From: Candidatus Nitrosopumilus sp.
Lineage (GTDB): Archaea; Thermoproteota; Nitrososphaeria; Nitrososphaerales; Nitrosopumilaceae
NCBI GenBank assembly: GCA_028351415.1
Contig: JAOMJV010000006.1
Location: 1-48,674 of the forward strand
DNA: 48,674 nt
Direction of reading: 5' to 3'
Part shown: positions 15,663 through 23,807 of the stretch, piece by piece
Layout: each line of letters begins with the position of its first letter
Numbering within the stretch: position 1 is the stretch's first letter
Program-made: the position numbers and the translations under genes
The notes under the pieces: model-generated
Told to the model about the DNA's origin: nothing
What the model saw: the letters and a program-made list of their open reading frames with translations, nothing else
Databases searched by the model: none

Positions 15663-16115
15663 TTGAAGAAATTTTCAGAATTTATAGTCGGCGAATCATT
15701 CTATTCCACATGCAGTATTTCAAATAATGAATTAGAATCATATCTAAAATTTTCAAGAATTAAAAATATATTTTTAGAAAATAAAATTAAAGAAAAACAG
15801 CAAATAATTTCAGGAAGAGCAACATTATCAAGAATGGAAGGGGAATTTACAAGGTTAGAACAAATTTATGGAAATCATATTATTTTTCTTGGAACAGACG
15901 GAGACGCAGAATGGGGGAACAGAAACACTCGATTTCTAAAACCACACTATACAGAGCAAGTATTAAAATTAAAATTTACAATTACAAAAAAAGAAGACAT
16001 AGACAAAGAATTTGGAAAAATTACAATAGATTATGAAGCAAGTACACAAGATAACGAGTTAGTAGTAATTTCAAAAAAAAATATTTACAGAATTAGAAAA
16101 GAGTTAGAACAGTAA
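15663..16115 (+). CDS. MaoC-like hot-dog dehydratase family protein
   Basis: A 150-residue single hot-dog protein. The N terminus reads FSEFIVGESFYSTCSIS, the usual MaoC opening (G-E-x-F, then a T/S-containing strand). A helix follows with LESYLKFSRIKNIFLE and IISGRATLSRMEG, where MaoC proteins have the A...G...hydratase loop. The classic D-x4-H catalytic pair is not clear, so this may not be an active enoyl-CoA hydratase. The only start is TTG at 15663, 2 bases after the SDR stop, so translation is coupled. Its partner suggests an acyl-CoA pathway step. Confidence 0.65.
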   Translation: MKKFSEFIVGESFYSTCSISNNELESYLKFSRIKNIFLENKIKEKQQIISGRATLSRMEGEFTRLEQIYGNHIIFLGTDGDAEWGNRNTRFLKPHYTEQVLKLKFTITKKEDIDKEFGKITIDYEASTQDNELVVISKKNIYRIRKELEQ

Positions 16116-16132
16116 TTTATAAAATAATACTA

Positions 16133-16176
16133 AGGAGCCGACTTGTCTCCTCAGCCATTAGATTAAAAATCTAATG
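16133..16176. other. Two small hairpins in a convergent gap
   Basis: The first has aggag (16133-16137) pairing with ctcct (16147-16151). The second is a perfect 9-bp stem, cattagatt (16156-16164) with aatctaatg (16168-16176) around an aaa loop. They lie between two converging genes, so a bidirectional transcription stop is the simplest role. A TATA-like tttataaaat at 16116-16125 could instead start a small RNA near 16146. Confidence 0.5.
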
Positions 16177-16226
16177 AACACCATATATCAAAAAATTAGT
16201 ATAAAAGTACGAATAATTATTTGAGG

Positions 16227-17000
16227 CTAAAAAATTAAAGAAAAATAACCATTATTCAAAGAATCAAAAAATAGTTTTGCAGCTGTTAATAGAAGTACAA
16301 CAGATATTAGAATTTTTAAATTTCTCTCTTTTACACTTAAAGATAATTTTGCACCAACCAATCCACCAAAAAATGAGCCAATAGCTAAAAATCCCGATTG
16401 AAGAAAATCAGGGTGGCCCAAAATACTATGAACTATTATTCCAGATAATGATGCAAATAATAAAATTAATTGTGAAGTGGGTGCAGCTTTTTTCATAGAC
16501 ATTCCCATCCCAACCACCATCAAAGGTACAAAAATAATTCCTCCGCCAATTCCAAAAAAGGATGAAACAATTCCTGCAAAAAAACTTATTCCAATTGTAA
16601 AAATAATTAATTGTTTAGAAATTATCTTGTCTCTAGATTCAATTTGTTTTCTTAAAAAAATATAAACAGAAGAAGCAATTAAAATAAATCCAAATAAAAT
16701 TTTAAAAAGATCAGGGGCAACGTCAGTAGAAATGATTGCGCCCAAGATAGTTCCAGGAATTGCGAGTAATCCAAGTTTCAATCCCAAAGAATATTCAATT
16801 CTTTTTTGTTTGGAGTAAGAAATCGTAGATGCAACAGAGTTACTAAACGCTGCAAAAAGACTATTACTTGCAGCAACAGTAGGCGGAAAACCAAATAATG
16901 TTAAAATTGGAACAATGATTATTCCACCTCCAAGTCCAATCATAGAACCCAACATACCAGCAGCGAATCCCAAAGGAATCAACCATAATTGATCAATCAT
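16227..17000 (-). CDS. TauE/SafE-family membrane exporter
   Basis: A 257-residue protein with about eight membrane helices in two similar halves. Each half has the family signature around a glycine-rich pair: GSMIGLGGGIIIVPIL near residue 20 and SSFFGIGGGIIFVPLM near 145. Family members export sulfite, sulfoacetate or other organosulfonates, or take up small anions; substrate is not predictable here. A single ATG (17000) fits. It lies upstream of no obvious operon partner, followed by the convergent hairpin region. Confidence 0.9.
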   Translation of the reverse strand: MIDQLWLIPLGFAAGMLGSMIGLGGGIIIVPILTLFGFPPTVAASNSLFAAFSNSVASTISYSKQKRIEYSLGLKLGLLAIPGTILGAIISTDVAPDLFKILFGFILIASSVYIFLRKQIESRDKIISKQLIIFTIGISFFAGIVSSFFGIGGGIIFVPLMVVGMGMSMKKAAPTSQLILLFASLSGIIVHSILGHPDFLQSGFLAIGSFFGGLVGAKLSLSVKERNLKILISVVLLLTAAKLFFDSLNNGYFSLIF

Positions 17001-17040
17001 GGGAATCTCAAATTAAATAATTTCATAATACACAATCAAA

Positions 17041-17670
17041 TTACTTTATAAGAATTAAAGTCCATAAGTAGGAGTTATTTTTAGACGTAATCTCAAGAAT
17101 TAATGTTTCATCACCAAGTCCAGTAATTGTAGATTTTAGAGGAATAGTTTGAGAAGATTCATCGTATTTTATTTTAGCAGCATCTATCCAGGCGTCAACA
17201 GATTCAAAGCCACCAGGTTGTTTCTCATCCCAGCAATCACAAACTAAAGTTTCAACCATAATTTCAAAAATAATTCCAATTTCATCAGATTTTGAATCTA
17301 AAAATGGAGATGATTCAACTAACGCAATAGCCATTATAGGATTATCAGGACTCCCACCCATGCTAATATTCCCAAGAGATTTTCCATCGGGACCTTGAAT
17401 AGCAGTTGTAGTACAATAGTTAATAGTAGATAGAACGTCATCATGGATTGCACAGTAATTTTTGATAGTATGATCTGTGACGGGGGTAGGAATAGACATG
17501 AAAATATTTTGTTCAGATAAAGACATTTTTATCTTTTCAACATCATAAAAAGTAAAACCGTCTTGATAGAGATTTTCTGATGAAGGCATAGAAGAGTTTT
17601 CAGGAATTAAAAGAATCGTAGCAAAGGATATTGTAATAACGATAATAGAAATAGGAATTATTTTATTCAT
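17041..17670 (-). CDS. Membrane-anchored or secreted protein, unknown function
   Basis: A 209-residue protein. Residues 5-23 form an uncleaved-looking signal anchor (IIPISIIVITISFATILLI), so the rest is probably outside the cytoplasm. The outer domain has cysteines (NYCAIHDD, NYCTTT, and CDCWDE) that could form disulfides and a C-terminal beta-rich end. No lipobox is seen. I do not recognise a family. It is the middle of three consecutive minus-strand genes for membrane or secreted proteins (exporter, this one, DUF192). Confidence 0.7.
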   Translation of the reverse strand: MNKIIPISIIVITISFATILLIPENSSMPSSENLYQDGFTFYDVEKIKMSLSEQNIFMSIPTPVTDHTIKNYCAIHDDVLSTINYCTTTAIQGPDGKSLGNISMGGSPDNPIMAIALVESSPFLDSKSDEIGIIFEIMVETLVCDCWDEKQPGGFESVDAWIDAAKIKYDESSQTIPLKSTITGLGDETLILEITSKNNSYLWTLILIK

Positions 17671-17711
17671 AAATTATCAGTCAATATATTATAAGATAAG
17701 GTTTTGCAATT

Positions 17712-18206
17712 TTAAATGGAGATAATTTCAAGAATAGAATCTTTTGTAATATTATATTGTTCAACAAAACCAGATGTAACTTCAAGGATATATGTGGCTT
17801 CACCACTAGGTACAAAGCTTGGACATCCTGCAGCAATTTCAATAGGAATTACACATGGCGGAACGTTTTTTTCAATGTGTATAACTGCACCATCACCATC
17901 AAACCAAATCATATCTATTGGAAATTGCATATTGAGCATCCACAAAGAATACAATCCAGATTCAGGAAATACAAAAAGCATGCCTTGATCAAAAGGTAAT
18001 TCATCTTGAAACATCAATCCACGAACACGGGTGGGTTCAGTATCTGCAATTTGAACTTCAAGAGGAATGTCATTGACTTTAATCACACCCCTAGGAAATT
18101 CTACCTGTTGTAGCTTAATTTCACTCGGCAAAGTTAGTAATCCAATAGAGCCAATAATTACAGCAGCAATGAAAATAGGAATTAATGCTTGAGATCTACT
18201 AGTCAT
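17712..18206 (-). CDS. DUF192 protein with N-terminal membrane anchor
   Basis: A 164-residue protein with one N-terminal membrane helix (about 9-27) and an exported DUF192 domain. Signature segments are RVRGLMFQDELPFDQGMLFVF, LYSLWMLNMQFPIDMIWFDGDG and the C-terminal ATYILEV. DUF192 is a small beta-barrel domain found across bacteria and archaea; its function is not established. The gene is 41 bases upstream of the unknown secreted protein, so cotranscription is possible. Confidence 0.88.
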   Translation of the reverse strand: MTSRSQALIPIFIAAVIIGSIGLLTLPSEIKLQQVEFPRGVIKVNDIPLEVQIADTEPTRVRGLMFQDELPFDQGMLFVFPESGLYSLWMLNMQFPIDMIWFDGDGAVIHIEKNVPPCVIPIEIAAGCPSFVPSGEATYILEVTSGFVEQYNITKDSILEIISI

Positions 18207-18240
18207 AAATTCAGTTGGTAGAGTCCTTTTAAAAATTGAT

Positions 18241-18594
18241 TTATGAGATTAAAGAATTCTTAAAATCAGCAATTGAGGAAATATTACTTTTAGTATGATG
18301 TCCAACATCATGAAGGGTAGAACTATTGTATTTTTTGTCCAAATATCTTCCAGCAATTATCATAGGCGCACCTATTGCGCAGGTTACTCCCGTAGGCTCA
18401 GGTATCCATAACATCAAAAAACCAATTTTTTGTAATTTTTTACCAGGTGCAGGTGCTTTTTGAAGAACGTCAAGAGATCTAGTAGGGGTGGAACCACCTA
18501 TTTTTGCAATATCAGTATACAAATTTGCTCTACGCTTAGCAGAATCAGAGAATTTCTGCAAATTTGCTAGTCGTTGTTTTAGAGGATCTATCAT
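18241..18594 (-). CDS. Unknown protein with one possible membrane segment
   Basis: A 117-residue protein. The N-terminal 45 residues are basic and helical (DPLKQRLANLQKFSDSAKRR); residues about 57-82 (IGFLMLWIPEPTGVTCAIGAPMII) are hydrophobic, perhaps one membrane helix or hairpin, followed by a polar histidine-rich tail (LHDVGHHTKS). I know no family for it. The single ATG at 18594 fits. It lies 35 bases before the DUF192 gene on the same strand, in the middle of a group of envelope proteins. Confidence 0.6.
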   Translation of the reverse strand: MIDPLKQRLANLQKFSDSAKRRANLYTDIAKIGGSTPTRSLDVLQKAPAPGKKLQKIGFLMLWIPEPTGVTCAIGAPMIIAGRYLDKKYNSSTLHDVGHHTKSNISSIADFKNSLIS

Positions 18595-18696
18595 TCTAAC
18601 ATAAATTTAAAAAAAAACAATTAACAGGAAAAGATCAACAATGGTTACACTCAAGTCAACAAAGAATAGCTAAGATGTACCAACAGACATTCAATT

Positions 18697-18703
18697 ATTA
18701 TAG
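18697..18703 (+). promoter_or_regulatory. TATA box of the DtxR-type regulator
   Basis: The block attatag is centred 28 nt before ATG 18728, predicting a leaderless mRNA. The upstream gap (18595-18696) holds no gene I can support. Confidence 0.5.
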
Positions 18704-18727
18704 ATTTAATTAACTAACAAAGAACAG

Positions 18728-19192
18728 ATGAAATCAAAAAATTCTGAAAGACTAGAATCAATTAAGGCAGCACATGCAGTGGAAAAAACACGTTCTAGTT
18801 CTAGAATGGAGGATTATCTAGAAATCATAGGGGAGTTGGTAGAACTAAAAGGGTATGCAACTACATTAGACATTTCAAGATACATGAATGTGAGTGCTCC
18901 AAGTGTAACTAAAATGCTACAAAGGTTAGATGAAGGAGGATTCTTAGAATATGAAAAATATCACGGAATAAATCTTACAAAAAAAGGAGTACAAATTGCA
19001 GAAGGGATTCGTCAAAAACATGGGATATTATTAGAATTTTTTGAAATATTAGGAGTAGGTTATGATACTGCAAATCAAGATACAGAAGGAATAGAGCATC
19101 ACCTAAATCCTAAAACAATAAAACAATTAAGAAAATTCATTACTTTTCTAAAAGCAAATCCAAAAATTATTGATAATTTTAAAAATATTTAA
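18728..19192 (+). CDS. DtxR/MntR-type metal-dependent transcription regulator
   Basis: A 154-residue protein. A winged helix-turn-helix spans about residues 26-90 (RMEDYLEIIGELVE, TTLDISRYMNVSAPSVTKMLQRLDEGGFLEYEKYHGINLTKKG in separate helices), followed by a metal-binding/dimerisation domain with conserved H and E residues (KHGILLEFFEILGV, EGIEHHLNP). Such regulators sense iron or manganese and repress metal uptake genes. A C-terminal SH3 domain is absent, as in MntR. The 25-residue N-terminal leader is charged. No metal transporter gene is adjacent. Confidence 0.9.
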   Translation: MKSKNSERLESIKAAHAVEKTRSSSRMEDYLEIIGELVELKGYATTLDISRYMNVSAPSVTKMLQRLDEGGFLEYEKYHGINLTKKGVQIAEGIRQKHGILLEFFEILGVGYDTANQDTEGIEHHLNPKTIKQLRKFITFLKANPKIIDNFKNI

Positions 19193-19218
19193 TTGACCTA
19201 TTGTGATGCGATTATTGT

Positions 19219-19566
19219 ATGACTGGAACTATACTAGACCTCCCTGAAAATGGAATAGTAGACACGTCAATTACATCTAAGCTTAGAACAGATTTTGTAA
19301 GAATTCGCAAAAGAACAATCCCTAGACTTGCTAACCTAAAAGATAATGAGATGAAACAGATTCTTGAGAATTATCAACAAGAGTACAAAAAAATTCTTGA
19401 ACTGCATGTTGATGAAAAAATATCTAAAGAAGAAAATATTTCAGCTTTAATGGACCTTAGTCGCTTAAGAGAGGAAATACTATTACTAATAATTAGAGGC
19501 TATAGAATCATCAACGATAGAATAGAAAAAAATAAGAAAATATCCAAAGAACGACAAAAAAGATAG
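19219..19566 (+). CDS. Small helical protein, unknown function
   Basis: A 115-residue, highly charged, almost entirely helical protein (for example RIRKRTIPRLANLKDNEM and LREEILLLIIRGYRIIND), with a basic C-terminal tail. It has no recognisable domain. It follows the DtxR-type regulator by 26 bases on the same strand, so it may be in the same transcript; a functional link is unproven. The ATG at 19219 is the natural start. Confidence 0.65.
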   Translation: MTGTILDLPENGIVDTSITSKLRTDFVRIRKRTIPRLANLKDNEMKQILENYQQEYKKILELHVDEKISKEENISALMDLSRLREEILLLIIRGYRIINDRIEKNKKISKERQKR

Positions 19567-19603
19567 GTAAGGAATATTGTTCTAAATATTCAAAATGAAT
19601 AAA

Positions 19604-21427
19604 TTAAAAATCTTTAAGAAATAACTGAATATCATTTTCTGAACTAGTAGAGTTTAGTAAGTTTCTTCCAATATCAGAACGTTTTAAAATTTTAATTTGT
19701 CCTTTTTTACCAACTCTAACTGTAGCAAAGAATTTTTCATTAGCATGAATGTCAACATACATGGAAGTGTATTCTCTGTTAACAGTAAACAGCAATCCAG
19801 TTTTTGATTCTGAAAAAGTAAAAGAAACATCATTTGGCGTTAATGATAGTAATTCAGAATCCTTAGCAACAATATCAATGTGAACATTTAGAAATTTTTC
19901 AATTTCATTAATGTTGACTCCACCTCTACCAATAATGGATGCGATACGATCTTCATTTACAATTACTTTAACACGATTTGCAGATAAAATTTCAACTAGT
20001 GCATTAGAATCATATTTTTTAAAATAATCTTTAATTTTATCCTCGGCTAATTTTTCAATACCTGCTTTTTCCCCATGTTTTACAACAGGTACAATTACAT
20101 TTTCTTCTCCAAAAGTGTAAATTTCATGCTCTAAAACATTATCTTCAAAATTTCTTATCTCAATTACAGGTCTAGCCAAATCAGATTCAGTCATACCAGT
20201 AGGAACTTTTACTTTTAATTCTAAATCATACACTTTCTCAATATCACCATTGTTTACAAACACAACAGTGTCCAAAACATTAGGAATAATTCCAAGTTCA
20301 ATTTTACCAATAAATCTCTGAATAGCATCCAAAGGTGAATTGGCATGAATTACACCAATCATACCAACTCCAGTTAGTCGTAAATCGGAAAAAGTTGTGA
20401 AATCTTCTCTTCGTCTTACTTCATCAAAAATAGTGTAGTCAGGACGAACTAATAATAAAATATCAGCAGTGTTATCAAAACTTCCATCTAATTTACTATA
20501 TTGTGTAATCCCATCATTAACTTGTAAGTCACGAGGAGATTCAAATGTTTTAACAATACTGCCTCTACCATGATAAAAATTTGCCAAACCTGAAGCCAAG
20601 GTACTTTTTCCAGAACCAGGAGCACCAGAAATTAAAATTCCTTCAGCGCGATCAGTTAAACGTTTCATTAATGCTTCAGAAATAGTATAATCTTCAAGAG
20701 ATAAGTTCACAGTAGGGTGTACAATTGTTATTTCGTAGGATTCAGAGAATGGAGGATAAGTAATTACAATACGATAATCATCATGTTGAATAACAGATGC
20801 CCCAGTTTTAGAAATTTCAATATTACTAGAATCAGAAATATTTGTGGTAGACAATATTTGAGAAGAAATCATTTTTAGATAATCTCTAGAAAGAACATCC
20901 TCTCCAATTTTAGTAAGTAAAAAATTACCAGGTTTTCCTTTTTTGCCAAGAGGGTATTGGTTTTCTTTAAGATGTATGCTCATAGTATCATTATCAAAAA
21001 ATTTTAAGAATTCAAGTGTCTCAGATATAATTTTAGGTCTTAAAAATACGGTTTGTACATCTTCGGCTGCTGCAACTAAATGCTGCACATTATCAGAAGT
21101 ATAAAGAATAGCATTATTTTGTTTGGCCATATCAATGATTAAAGCATCAATTCTGCCACTAGCAGCAAATTTAATATCATCAATGGAAGGATGTGAGCCT
21201 TTTAAAATAATTTTTAAACCGAAACTACCAGATAATTTATTTAGTTTTTGAATTTGCTCTAATCCAATAAATCCCTGCTGTTTATGATTAGAAGCTTGAG
21301 ATTGTAGTTCATCAAATACAGCTTGGGGAATTATAACTTCAGAATTTCTAATAGAACCGGATTCAATTTGATCAGCAAGATACCCATTAATTATAACACT
21401 AGTATCGGCAACTATTACAGAAGTCAT
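19604..21427 (-). CDS. PIN domain - AAA/PilT-type ATPase - KH domain protein
   Basis: A 607-residue protein of three parts. Residues 1-130 form a PIN nuclease domain with acidic positions D7, E40, D94, D99 and D112, consistent with four-acid catalysis. Residues about 215-430 form a PilT/GspE-like ATPase with Walker A G268-A-P-G-S-G-K-S-T276. Residues about 480-560 include a KH-type RNA-binding segment with IIGRGGVNI. Such proteins are conserved in archaea, and an RNA-processing or ribosome-related role is inferred from PIN plus KH. It is full length and transcribed alone. Confidence 0.92.
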   Translation of the reverse strand: MTSVIVADTSVIINGYLADQIESGSIRNSEVIIPQAVFDELQSQASNHKQQGFIGLEQIQKLNKLSGSFGLKIILKGSHPSIDDIKFAASGRIDALIIDMAKQNNAILYTSDNVQHLVAAAEDVQTVFLRPKIISETLEFLKFFDNDTMSIHLKENQYPLGKKGKPGNFLLTKIGEDVLSRDYLKMISSQILSTTNISDSSNIEISKTGASVIQHDDYRIVITYPPFSESYEITIVHPTVNLSLEDYTISEALMKRLTDRAEGILISGAPGSGKSTLASGLANFYHGRGSIVKTFESPRDLQVNDGITQYSKLDGSFDNTADILLLVRPDYTIFDEVRRREDFTTFSDLRLTGVGMIGVIHANSPLDAIQRFIGKIELGIIPNVLDTVVFVNNGDIEKVYDLELKVKVPTGMTESDLARPVIEIRNFEDNVLEHEIYTFGEENVIVPVVKHGEKAGIEKLAEDKIKDYFKKYDSNALVEILSANRVKVIVNEDRIASIIGRGGVNINEIEKFLNVHIDIVAKDSELLSLTPNDVSFTFSESKTGLLFTVNREYTSMYVDIHANEKFFATVRVGKKGQIKILKRSDIGRNLLNSTSSENDIQLFLKDF

Positions 21428-21545
21428 AAAATTTGATCAATACCTCAGTATAAAAAATATTCAATAGATTTAGCTAAAGAAAACAAACAGTCTAGATCAA
21501 AATGACTCACTCTCATTAAAAAATTTGAATATAGATACAAAAAGC

Positions 21546-21689
21546 ATGCAGCAAGAAATAAGAAAAAATATGGAATTTTATCAAAATTGTACTCAGTATT
21601 TTGAATTTTTAAGAAAAAAGAGTTCAGCAGATTTTAATTTTGAGGACGAATATTACTTTACCATGCCTGCAATATCCAATCATCAATAG
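21546..21689 (+). CDS. Possible small protein (47 residues)
   Basis: A short frame from ATG 21546, sequence beginning MQQEIRKNMEFYQNC and rich in aromatic residues (QYFEFL, DEYYFT). It fills half of the 298-base gap between the PIN-ATPase gene and tldD, and an AT-rich TATA-like stretch (attaaaaaattt, 21515-21526) is centred about 26 nt ahead. No family is recognised. I take it as a candidate gene only; the rest of the gap (21428-21545 and 21690-21725) holds no gene I can see. Confidence 0.4.
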   Translation: MQQEIRKNMEFYQNCTQYFEFLRKKSSADFNFEDEYYFTMPAISNHQ

Positions 21690-21725
21690 TACAAGATTTA
21701 GAAATAACTAGAACAATCACACATC

Positions 21726-23138
21726 ATGGACCAAGATCTTCAAGATATTGCAGATAAAATAATAAAATACCTAGATCAAAAAAATGTACAGTATTCCGAT
21801 GTTAGAGCAGACCAGCAGATAAAAAAGTCAGCATTGATTGAAAATAAGGACATCGAACACATAAAAAATAATGAAAATAAAGGAGTTGGAGTCAGATTAA
21901 TTAAAAATGGAACATGGAGTTTTTGCTCAATAACAAATCCAAATTCATTTGATAAGATAAAAAATATTTTAGATAACACAATAAAAAATTCAGATTATAG
22001 AAACATAAAAAATAAAAAAATTAAACTTCGCAGTAATCCAGTTAATAAAAGAGAAATTAATTTTCCAGTTTTAAAAAAAACAGACATAGAAGAATTAATA
22101 AAAATAGGGTTGGAATGTAATAAAATAATTAGCAGTACTCCAAAAATAATTAAGTCGATTACTCATGCATCATATACAACTAATTCAAAATATTTTGTAA
22201 ATAGTGAAGGTTCAGAGATTTTACAAAATTTTACAGACATAATTATGGAAATGGTTGCAACTGCACATGAATCAGGTCAAACACAATCAGTAAACTTAAC
22301 AGAAGGAGGGAGAGGGGGATTAGAATTAATTACAAATAAAATTCAACAAAGTGCAAAAGAAATTTCAAAAAAAGCATCAGAACTAATCTATGCAAAACCA
22401 GTAAAAGAAGAAAAAGCGACGGTCGTAATGAATCCAGATTTTGTATCATTACTTACACATGAAATACTAGGGCACCCATCAGAAGCAGATAGAGTGTTAG
22501 GTAAAGAAATGGCATGGGCAGGAGGTGCATGGTGGAAAGGAAAAATTGGAGAAAAAATAGGCTCAGAAAAATTAAACGTGTTTGATGATCCAACAATCAA
22601 AGAAAGTTTAGGATGGTATTATTTTGATGATGAAGGAGTTGAAACTAAAAAAACAACCCTAGTAGAAAAAGGTGTTTTAAAAAATCATATGCAAAATAGA
22701 GAAACCTCAGAAATATTCAACACAATGCCAACTGGAAATATGAGAGCAACAGATTATCGGTTCATGCCATTAATTCGCATGGCATGTACATGTATTGGCA
22801 ACGGAGATCAAAACGTAAATGAAATAATTAAAGACGTAAAAAATGGATACTATATTTCAAACATGAAAGTTCCATCAATTGACATGAATCGATATAATTG
22901 GAATATTTCATGCCAGTATGCACAAAAAATTGAAAATGGAGAAATTACAAATTTACTTAGAGATGTTATTGTGATGGGAACTGCACCAGAATTTTTTAAT
23001 TCAATTGATGCATGTGGAAATGACTTCACAGTGAGACCAATAACTAATTGTGGTAAAGGTGATCCAATGCAATCGATGATGATGGGAAATGGAGGACCAA
23101 CAATTAGAGGAACAGCAATAGTAAAAAGTGTAAATTAG
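21726..23138 (+). CDS. tldD: TldD-family metalloprotease
   Basis: A 470-residue TldD-type zinc protease (PMBA/TldD superfamily). The HExxxH metal motif is H245-E246-I-L-G-H250 (HEILGHPSEAD), followed by the glycine-rich GNMRATDYRFMPL segment and CTCIGNGD, where the family has its C-terminal cysteine ligand. TldD normally pairs with TldE (PmbA) to clear peptides; no tldE lies in this window. It is followed after 1 base by the uracil-DNA glycosylase gene, so the two are co-expressed. Confidence 0.92.
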   Translation: MDQDLQDIADKIIKYLDQKNVQYSDVRADQQIKKSALIENKDIEHIKNNENKGVGVRLIKNGTWSFCSITNPNSFDKIKNILDNTIKNSDYRNIKNKKIKLRSNPVNKREINFPVLKKTDIEELIKIGLECNKIISSTPKIIKSITHASYTTNSKYFVNSEGSEILQNFTDIIMEMVATAHESGQTQSVNLTEGGRGGLELITNKIQQSAKEISKKASELIYAKPVKEEKATVVMNPDFVSLLTHEILGHPSEADRVLGKEMAWAGGAWWKGKIGEKIGSEKLNVFDDPTIKESLGWYYFDDEGVETKKTTLVEKGVLKNHMQNRETSEIFNTMPTGNMRATDYRFMPLIRMACTCIGNGDQNVNEIIKDVKNGYYISNMKVPSIDMNRYNWNISCQYAQKIENGEITNLLRDVIVMGTAPEFFNSIDACGNDFTVRPITNCGKGDPMQSMMMGNGGPTIRGTAIVKSVN

Positions 23139-23139
23139 T

Positions 23140-23733
23140 ATGGAAAAAAAATTACAAAGAATCAAAAAAAAGGTTGTAGAATGTACAAAATGTGAACTAA
23201 GTGCAACACGAAATAATGCAGTTCCAGGAAAAGGAAATTACAAATCAGAGGTAATTTTTGTAGGAGAAGCACCAGGTAAGAACGAAGATACGAAAGGAGA
23301 GCCATTCATAGGAGTTGCCGGAAATAAATTATCTGCTGCCCTTGAAAGTGCAGGAATTAGTCGAGATGAGGTGTATATAACAAATATCGTAAAATGTAGA
23401 CCTCCAAAAAATAGAGTTCCAACAACAATTGAAAGAAACACATGCCAGAATTACCTTAAAAAAGAAATAGAGATAATTAAACCAAAAATAATTTGTGTTT
23501 TAGGTAATACAGCATTTAATTCACTACTAGATGGAAAAGAAATTATAAAATTTAGAGGAAAAATAGTTAGAAAAAATAATCAGTTATATTTTTTAACAAT
23601 TCATCCAGCTGCAACAATTTATAATCAAAAATTAATTAGTGTACTAAAAAAAGATATAAAAAAATTATTTAAATTAATAAAAAAAATAAAAGAAGGTGAA
23701 AAAATTAAGATAGACATTGAACATGCATCATAA
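23140..23733 (+). CDS. udg: Fe-S uracil-DNA glycosylase (type 4-like)
   Basis: A 197-residue DNA repair enzyme removing uracil. The four cysteines for a 4Fe-4S cluster are C15, C18, C86 and C102. Active-site motif 1 is GEAPGKNEDTKGEPF (about 42-56) and motif 3 is H155-P-A-A. The length equals that of archaeal type 4 enzymes, followed by a lysine-rich tail. It begins 1 base after the tldD stop. In an organism exposed to cytosine deamination this is a core repair activity. Confidence 0.93.
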   Translation: MEKKLQRIKKKVVECTKCELSATRNNAVPGKGNYKSEVIFVGEAPGKNEDTKGEPFIGVAGNKLSAALESAGISRDEVYITNIVKCRPPKNRVPTTIERNTCQNYLKKEIEIIKPKIICVLGNTAFNSLLDGKEIIKFRGKIVRKNNQLYFLTIHPAATIYNQKLISVLKKDIKKLFKLIKKIKEGEKIKIDIEHAS

Positions 23734-23807
23734 ATAATTTTATTAAATAAAAATAAACATAAAAATATTTTAGAAAAAATACTGACGGATTTTATCAAAT
23801 ATAAAAA

